Assembly: GCA_964519405.1 (NCBI GenBank)
Contig: CAZFLA010000109.1
Location: 1 to 11,917 of the forward strand
Reading direction: 5' to 3'
DNA: 11,917 bases
Source: G963677485 sp964519405
Lineage (GTDB): Bacteria; Armatimonadota; HRBIN16
Position numbers and translations under genes: made by a program
The notes under the pieces: model-generated
Database searches by the model: none
What the model was told of the DNA's origin: nothing
Seen by the model: only the letters and a program-made list of their open reading frames with translations
Part shown: positions 7,597 to 11,917 of the stretch, piece after piece
How positions within the stretch are numbered: the stretch's first letter is position 1
How the letters are laid out: each line of letters starts with the position of its first letter

Positions 7597-9325
7597 GGTT
7601 TCGACCTCCACCGCCGCCCATGCCGGCACCACCCATACCTGGGCCGCCCATTCCTGGACCACCCATACCACCGGGTTGGTTACCGCCTGGGGTCATCGGT
7701 GTTGTCTTCATCTCGATGACGGCAGTAACAACCTCTTCACCGTTGCGAAGGCCTGACTTAATCTCGGTGTCGTCTGTGCCTGTGAGGCCGACAGTGACTT
7801 TCCGTTCGGTCTGAACGCCGTCCTTGATGACGGTCACGGTGGTGCTGCGGCGACCTTGTTTGATGGCTTCATTAGGCACTGTCAACACGTTATCGGCTTC
7901 AGCAATGATGAAGTCGCATGCCACGTTCATGCCCGGCTTATACCGCACGTTTGTTTTGGACAGCTCCACAGTAACGGGGATGGTGGTAACGCTCTGTGTG
8001 GTTGCTGATTGCGCCGCGATTTTGGTCACTTTGCCCATGACAGGCCGATCGGGGTAGGCTTCGATGGTTACCTTGACGTTCTGCCCAACGTGTATTGAGG
8101 CGATGTCCGTTTCATCGACGCTGACCAATGCAAACATTCTGCTGATATCCGCAATATCAACAATACCGACACCATTGCCTGAGCCTGAGAATGAGGATCG
8201 CCCCGCTGTTACGATAGATCCCGCTTCTACATACTTCGCGGTGACAACACCATCGCATGGGGCGGTGATGGTGGTGTATCCTAACTGGATTTTGTTGCTG
8301 CGAAGTGCAGCTTGAGAGCGTTGGACCTGCGCATTCGCTTGGATAATATCGCCTTGGCGGATTTCGGTTTGACGTGCTGATGCAAGTGCGTTCTGTAGGT
8401 TGGCTTCAGCTTGCTTCACACTCGCTTTGGCGGATGTCAGTGCTTGTTGCTTCGTTTTGATATCTATTGCATTGAGTTTCGCACTTTGTAAATCCTGTTC
8501 AGCTTCTTTGAGTTTGAGCTCTGCTGACCTCAACTGTTGTTTTGTGTCGTTCTCAATGTTGTCGTACTTCTTTTTTGCACTTGTTAACTGCGCTTGTGCT
8601 ACAGAATTACCTTCCTCAGCGTTATCCACATCGCTCTTGGACACAAATCCTTTGTCGTATAGAGCGCGTTGACGCTGCAGATTCAGCTGAGCCGTTTTGG
8701 AGGCGGCTTTCGCTTGATCGTAACTCGACTGCGCATCAATCAATGACTGAGGCACTGTGACGAACTTCAACTGCTCATAACTCGTCATAGCCCCAGAATA
8801 GGCGCTTTCAGCCTTGCTTATCGATGCTTTGGTCAAACTCGGCTGTATTCTCAGTTGCTCTTGAGCTAAGGCGAGTTGTGACTTGGCTGTGGCGAGTGCT
8901 TCTCGAGAAGATGTGATGTCTGACTGAGTTTGGGTTTTCGTGACAGACAACTGCTCGCGTGCTTGCTGAACCTTCGATTGCGACGCAGCCATGTCTGCTA
9001 CGCTTTGGTCATACGCAGTTTGGGTGTCGGTTGGATCGATGTTTGCAATTAGCTGGCCTTTACGAACACGATCGCCCTCGTCTACCAGCAGTTGGGTAAC
9101 TTGACCGCCAACGTTCGATTTCAGTTGAACGGTGCTAAGCGGCTGCAGAACTCCGTTCGCGGAGACAGTAGATAATACAGATCCTTGCTTCACGTGAGCC
9201 GTGCGAATGATGGTGTCTGTCTGCTTGTTGACCCACGGTTTCCATACTGCTAATACAATGACTAGCACAATAACACATAACATGATGATAGTACGTAGCG
9301 ACGCCTTCCCTTTATGCCTATGCAT
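7583..9325 (-). CDS. macA: Periplasmic adaptor (membrane fusion protein), MacA/HlyD family, with long coiled-coil hairpin
   Basis: 580-residue adaptor linking an inner-membrane transporter to an outer channel. A short basic N-terminus (HRHKGK) is followed by one membrane anchor (about 12-29). Two lipoyl half-motifs (about 68-96 and 350-370) flank a coiled-coil hairpin of about 245 residues rich in Gln, Ala, Lys and Glu. Beta-barrel and membrane-proximal domains follow (about 390-540), with the family motif DIADISRMFALVSVDETD. MacA proteins are usually near 370-400 residues; the excess is in the hairpin and in a Gly/Met/Pro tail (546-580). RALYDKGFVSKSDVDNA (about 220-236) resembles the conserved hairpin-tip motif used to dock TolC-like channels. 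Start: ATG 9325 has GGAGG five bases upstream; ATG 9337, four codons earlier, overlaps that Shine-Dalgarno and is less likely. First gene of the operon. No TolC homologue is in the window. Confidence 0.92.
   Translation of the reverse strand: MHRHKGKASLRTIIMLCVIVLVIVLAVWKPWVNKQTDTIIRTAHVKQGSVLSTVSANGVLQPLSTVQLKSNVGGQVTQLLVDEGDRVRKGQLIANIDPTDTQTAYDQSVADMAASQSKVQQAREQLSVTKTQTQSDITSSREALATAKSQLALAQEQLRIQPSLTKASISKAESAYSGAMTSYEQLKFVTVPQSLIDAQSSYDQAKAASKTAQLNLQRQRALYDKGFVSKSDVDNAEEGNSVAQAQLTSAKKKYDNIENDTKQQLRSAELKLKEAEQDLQSAKLNAIDIKTKQQALTSAKASVKQAEANLQNALASARQTEIRQGDIIQANAQVQRSQAALRSNKIQLGYTTITAPCDGVVTAKYVEAGSIVTAGRSSFSGSGNGVGIVDIADISRMFALVSVDETDIASIHVGQNVKVTIEAYPDRPVMGKVTKIAAQSATTQSVTTIPVTVELSKTNVRYKPGMNVACDFIIAEADNVLTVPNEAIKQGRRSTTVTVIKDGVQTERKVTVGLTGTDDTEIKSGLRNGEEVVTAVIEMKTTPMTPGGNQPGGMGGPGMGGPGMGGAGMGGGGGRNRGRF
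7586..7687 (-). repeat. Low-complexity Gly/Met/Pro repeat coding for the adaptor tail
   Basis: The last 34 codons of the adaptor encode imperfect repeats of GGPGM and GGAGM units ending in GGGGRNRGRF. The DNA is a run of related GGC/GGT/ATG/CCA codons. The GGAGG at the end of the run doubles as the ribosome binding site for the ATPase gene. Confidence 0.8.
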
Positions 9326-9339
9326 TTCTGCCTCCATGT

Positions 9340-9351
9340 TGAACTAGTTCA
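9340..9351. promoter_or_regulatory. 12-bp perfect palindrome upstream of the adaptor gene (candidate operator)
   Basis: TGAACTAGTTCA is its own reverse complement. It lies a few bases upstream of the adaptor's Shine-Dalgarno, a position where a bound protein would block transcription. Its flank contains ACTGAA/TTCAGT, also found in the second inverted repeat at 9381-9403. Confidence 0.45.
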
Positions 9352-9371
9352 GTAATATGGACGTATCGGTT

Positions 9372-9377
9372 GGTCAA
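9372..9377 (-). promoter_or_regulatory. Possible -35 box of the export operon
   Basis: TTGACC (9377-9372) is close to the -35 consensus on the minus strand. The best downstream -10-like words are TATTAC at 9357-9352 (spacer only 14) and weaker ones at 16-17 spacing, so the promoter is uncertain. The inverted repeat at 9381-9403 abuts it on the upstream side. Confidence 0.3.
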
Positions 9378-9380
9378 AAG

Positions 9381-9403
9381 TTTATTCAGTAGGACTGAAT
9401 AAA
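9381..9403. promoter_or_regulatory. Perfect 10-bp inverted repeat in the divergent promoter region (candidate regulator site)
   Basis: TTTATTCAGT and ACTGAATAAA are exact reverse complements separated by AGG. The repeat sits between a possible -35 of the minus-strand export operon and a -10-like box of the plus-strand LOG gene, so one bound regulator could control both. No T tract follows in either direction, which argues against a terminator. Confidence 0.6.
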
Positions 9404-9405
9404 GG

Positions 9406-9411
9406 TATAGT
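9406..9411 (+). promoter_or_regulatory. Possible -10 box of the LOG-family gene
   Basis: TATAGT matches the -10 consensus at five of six positions and lies 52 bases before ATG 9464. The matching -35 region falls inside the inverted repeat 9381-9403 and is a poor match, so expression may depend on whatever binds there. Confidence 0.35.
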
Positions 9412-9463
9412 TAATCGGAATATTAGGAATGACCTGCATGGTTGTGAATACTGGAGGATGATA

Positions 9464-10171
9464 ATGGACGACAAAGATTGTAAAAACCTGCGGAGGACGA
9501 CGACTGACTTCGAGTTACTCGACTCGTCAATGCAGAGCAAAGACTTTACCAGCAGTGATACATGGCGCGTTTTTCGGATCATGAGTGAGTTTGTGCACGG
9601 CTTTGAAGCACTATCGCATGTTGATAATGCGGTGGCTATGTTTGGTTCTGCTCGAACAGCACCAGAACATCCCCATTACCAAGCGGCGCATGAAACGGCA
9701 CGGATTTTAGGGGAGCATGGTGTGGCTGTCATTACTGGAGGCGGTCCGGGCATTATGGAAGCTGCTAATAAGGGTGTTAAGGCAGGCGGGGGATTAAGCA
9801 TCGGATGCAATATTGAACTTCCATTTGAACAACACGAAAATCCATATCTGGATATCAGCATGGAGTTTCACTACTTCTTTGTTCGGAAAACAATGTTCTT
9901 GAAATATGCCCATGCATACCTCATTTTCCCTGGTGGATTTGGCACCATGGACGAACTTTTCGAGTCGCTGGTTTTGGCTCAAACTGGTAAGCTAGAGACC
10001 TTCCGAGTAGTGTTATATGACAACCAATACTGGGGAGGCATGGTCGACTGGCTCAAGAAGACGATGCTGGATCATGGATACATTCAGAAAAAAGACGTTG
10101 ACCTGTTTACCGTAGTTGACACCCCGCAACAAGCTGCTGCCAGTATCTGTGATTTTCTTCAACGAAATTGA
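9464..10171 (+). CDS. LOG-family protein (TIGR00730), probable nucleoside 5'-monophosphate phosphoribohydrolase
   Basis: 235-residue cytoplasmic protein of the LOG / 'lysine decarboxylase-like' family. Characterised members cleave the N-glycosidic bond of nucleoside 5'-monophosphates (cytokinin ribotides or AMP) to base and ribose 5-phosphate. Visible motifs: FGSAR near 60, GGGPGIMEA (92-100), SIGCNIELPFEQHENPY, FFVRKTMFLKYA, and the signature PGGFGTMDE (156-164) with the conserved glutamate. A variable N-terminal stretch of about 30 residues precedes DTWRVFRIMSEFVHGFE, as in the longer bacterial branch of the family. Start: ATG 9464 has GGAGG (9453-9457) six bases upstream; ATG 9458 directly abuts that Shine-Dalgarno and is unlikely. 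It is the only plus-strand gene and is divergent from the export operon. Many such proteins are misannotated as lysine decarboxylases. Whether it acts on cytokinin or AMP cannot be told here. Confidence 0.92.
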   Translation: MDDKDCKNLRRTTTDFELLDSSMQSKDFTSSDTWRVFRIMSEFVHGFEALSHVDNAVAMFGSARTAPEHPHYQAAHETARILGEHGVAVITGGGPGIMEAANKGVKAGGGLSIGCNIELPFEQHENPYLDISMEFHYFFVRKTMFLKYAHAYLIFPGGFGTMDELFESLVLAQTGKLETFRVVLYDNQYWGGMVDWLKKTMLDHGYIQKKDVDLFTVVDTPQQAAASICDFLQRN

Positions 10172-10213
10172 AAATTAAACAAACCGTGCCGGGCTGCAGA
10201 GTGCCTGGCACGG
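10172..10213 (-). terminator. Terminator hairpin between convergent LOG and GH84 genes
   Basis: CCGTGCCGGGC (10184-10194) pairs with GCCTGGCACGG (10203-10213): 11 bp with one G-T pair and an 8-base loop. On the minus strand a T-rich stretch (TTTGTTTAATTTTC) follows, so it mainly ends the GH84 transcript. The same hairpin lies 12 bases past the LOG stop and may act weakly in that direction too. Confidence 0.75.
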
Positions 10214-10220
10214 AGTCATA

Positions 10221-11917
10221 TTAGCTGTTGTGATAGTGGGCATCTATTCGCTGACGCATGTACTTGATATCGTCCCGGATGATCTTGCACTCGGCTTTGT
10301 ATTTCTTTGGGTATGCTCTTTCAAGCTGTCGAACGAGCTGCTCAGTGTCATTTAGCAGCGCCTCCGCGAGATACCTGCTGTGTCCCTGACTGAGAATCCT
10401 GTTGAGTAGAAATCTCACTGGGTTGAAGCCAGTGTTTCCTTTCTGCCAGATGATAAAACCTGGGTAATGATCCACCAGTTTATGCAATATGCTCTGTCTA
10501 TCCGAATTCGGTTCAAGGTTCACTATTGCCTGGCCAATGGAGCGTATGGGGTCATAATCAGTGGGATTATATGCGTAATCCGCTGCGGTTAACAAGGGGA
10601 TCCGATTTGAATCGGATTGCGTATGCATGGGGTTTGCCATATAGCCATCGACCACACTGCAGAGGTCGGCATCTCTGTTTATCACAGGGCCCAGGTGCAT
10701 GGTTGGTTGGCCATCATTAACAGGGTAGTTATCCCACAAGAACAGCTTATGTCCTACAGCTTCCCTGAACCTTTTTGCTGCTGATGTGGTGATCTGTCCC
10801 ACAACGCTGTCGCCCGTCCAGAAGATATAGATGCCTGGGTGAAGCAGACGCTTCACCTCAGCTAGATATTTTGCATCAGATGCCGAACTGCCGTCACCCC
10901 AGTAGATGGTAGGGCAGAAGATCATCTGCGCATTGCGGTCATTCTTTAACAGTCTGCTGTATATTTCATTGACTACCAGACACTGCCCAACTGGGTCGAT
11001 GCCATTTGTGATGTCGTCTAGGCTGATATTGAACCACTGCACCCCGCGTGACTGCATCCAGCTGTAATGCGACCATAAGGCATCAACATCCGCAGCGTCG
11101 TGGTATTTCAACGGCTTGGCACTGCACAGGTTTGGGTTCATGCTGAAACAAAACTCAATCTTGGATTTCTGGCACAGCTCCACGATATGCTCAAATGCCT
11201 TGCGCTTTTCGCTGCTTAGCGGTTCATACCATCTGTTGACAGATGGATCACCCCAGGCGTAGTGTTCGATGTCGCACATGCTGCCATAGCAGTTCATCAG
11301 GAAGTTGAGCTTGAATTTCGCCATGAAGGGGATGATGTCAACATACTGGTCGGTTTTCCACAACCAGCCTTTTAGCCCTCGGAAGCGAAATCCCGGCTTT
11401 TTGCCCGCGGGCAATGGGGTGGGTATGGCGGCGCGGTCCTTAGGCAGGGTGACATAGAAATCTCGAGATCGGTCTTCGGTAAAGATATAACCTTCTGGTG
11501 CGATCGCACATCGAGCTATCATGAACCACGGAACGTTGCCTAGGGCTCCTTCCGATGATGTGTTTGAGATCACCAGATTGTTTTGTGATGTCGTCAGACA
11601 GCCTGATGGTATACGGAACTGCTTCACCTCAAAAACATCATTAGGAAAGCCGCTGGCTCCTTCAAAGATGACACTATTATTCAACGTGATCTTGATGGGA
11701 CAAGGCGCTTGGGCGTCGTCATCGCAGCCGCGAAGGTAGAGGTAATGCGGTGTTGTTGGCACAGAAGGCAGGTCGAACTTCACTGCCATTTTACTTCGAT
11801 CACCGGTGGGCGCAGCATACATGTAGTTGACGTTAACCTCCTCGCCGTGAGTATCACCGAACACTTCGGCAGCGCCTCCTGAAAAGTCGGTTCCTTGCCA
11901 TACCGCAAGTGCTGTAC
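10221..11917 (-). CDS. GH84-like beta-N-acetylglucosaminidase (NAGidase domain), N-terminus cut by window edge
   Basis: The frame is open from the right edge, so the protein probably begins outside the window. An in-frame GTG at 11864 with AGGAGG 11 bases upstream is a less likely start, because the codons above it read as normal protein. Numbering from that GTG, residues 20-125 form a beta-rich module. The GH84 barrel starts at FRGLKGWLW (161-169) and continues with KFKLNFLMNCYGS (183-195) and FCFSMNPNL (238-246). NISLDDI carries the paired catalytic aspartates D283-D284. IFWTGDSVV (347-355), LWDNYPVND (376-384) and YMANPM (408-413) are further family signatures. GH84 enzymes remove terminal beta-GlcNAc by substrate-assisted catalysis. 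The usual PKDDPY segment after the second strand is replaced by NCYGSMCD, so substrate contacts may differ. A helical C-terminal region (about 485-547) follows the barrel. No partner gene is visible. Confidence 0.88.
   Translation of the reverse strand, partial: TALAVWQGTDFSGGAAEVFGDTHGEEVNVNYMYAAPTGDRSKMAVKFDLPSVPTTPHYLYLRGCDDDAQAPCPIKITLNNSVIFEGASGFPNDVFEVKQFRIPSGCLTTSQNNLVISNTSSEGALGNVPWFMIARCAIAPEGYIFTEDRSRDFYVTLPKDRAAIPTPLPAGKKPGFRFRGLKGWLWKTDQYVDIIPFMAKFKLNFLMNCYGSMCDIEHYAWGDPSVNRWYEPLSSEKRKAFEHIVELCQKSKIEFCFSMNPNLCSAKPLKYHDAADVDALWSHYSWMQSRGVQWFNISLDDITNGIDPVGQCLVVNEIYSRLLKNDRNAQMIFCPTIYWGDGSSASDAKYLAEVKRLLHPGIYIFWTGDSVVGQITTSAAKRFREAVGHKLFLWDNYPVNDGQPTMHLGPVINRDADLCSVVDGYMANPMHTQSDSNRIPLLTAADYAYNPTDYDPIRSIGQAIVNLEPNSDRQSILHKLVDHYPGFIIWQKGNTGFNPVRFLLNRILSQGHSRYLAEALLNDTEQLVRQLERAYPKKYKAECKIIRDDIKYMRQRIDAHYHNS

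Noticed and set aside
7597..7671. N-terminal extension of the ATPase to ATG 7671
   Set aside because: It is the adaptor's Gly-rich repeat read in another frame; GTG 7596 has a GGAGG at eight bases and fits the family length.
7586..7687. CRISPR-like or tandem DNA repeat
   Set aside because: The repetition is short, imperfect and in codon phase, explained by the Gly/Met/Pro tail of the adaptor; there are no spacers.
9381..9403. Inverted repeat as a MerR-type operator or a terminator
   Set aside because: There is no -35/-10 pair with a 19-20 bp spacer centred on it, and no T tract follows on either strand; a generic regulator site fits better.

Overview
The window looks like an ordinary piece of a bacterial chromosome, probably from a diderm with many glycoside hydrolases. 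Coding density is high, translation signals are GGAGG-type, and base composition is roughly balanced. It carries housekeeping genes (rpoZ, dnaJ), a three-gene MacAB-type efflux or export operon, a LOG-family nucleotide hydrolase, and two large carbohydrate-active proteins that both run off the window edges. The adaptor protein has a tip motif of the kind used to dock TolC-like outer-membrane channels, which argues for an outer membrane. The mixture would suit Armatimonadota or a planctomycete/lentisphaera-like lineage, but I cannot prove the phylum from the sequence.

Layout: All genes but one are on the minus strand. From the left: (1) bases 1-3668, a multi-domain protein of at least 1222 residues with a clan GH-A (GH5/GH42-like) catalytic barrel, cut by the left edge. 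(2) A strong intrinsic terminator (3744-3780). (3) A two-gene rpoZ-dnaJ unit (5483 down to 3800) behind a clear extended -10 promoter (5541-5549). The omega subunit has a long acidic C-terminal extension. (4) A tightly overlapping operon, adaptor (9325-7583), ATPase (7596-6832) and permease (6835-5621), in the split MacA / MacB-ATPase / MacB-permease arrangement. (5) A divergent control region (9326-9463) with two palindromes that share a half-site, then the plus-strand LOG gene (9464-10171). (6) A terminator hairpin between convergent genes (10172-10213). (7) A GH84-like beta-N-acetylglucosaminidase (10221 to the right edge), missing its N-terminus.

How the genes work together: The export operon is translationally coupled. 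The ATPase Shine-Dalgarno lies inside the Gly-rich tail codons of the adaptor, and the ATPase and permease overlap by ATGA. The rpoZ-dnaJ pair shares one transcript ending at the 3744-3780 terminator. The GH-A protein and the GH84 protein flank these genes and would both act on glycans, but they are not in one operon and a joint pathway is only a guess.

Several starts were moved from the longest possible ORF: rpoZ to ATG 5483, the ATPase to GTG 7596, the adaptor to ATG 9325 and the LOG gene to ATG 9464, each because of a well-placed Shine-Dalgarno. I found no CRISPR array, tRNA, rRNA, insertion sequence, phage gene or defence island, and no gene-free stretch over 300 bases. Nothing here is clearly a new biological system. 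The best leads are the acidic extended omega subunit, the paired operators, and the architecture of the large GH-A protein.
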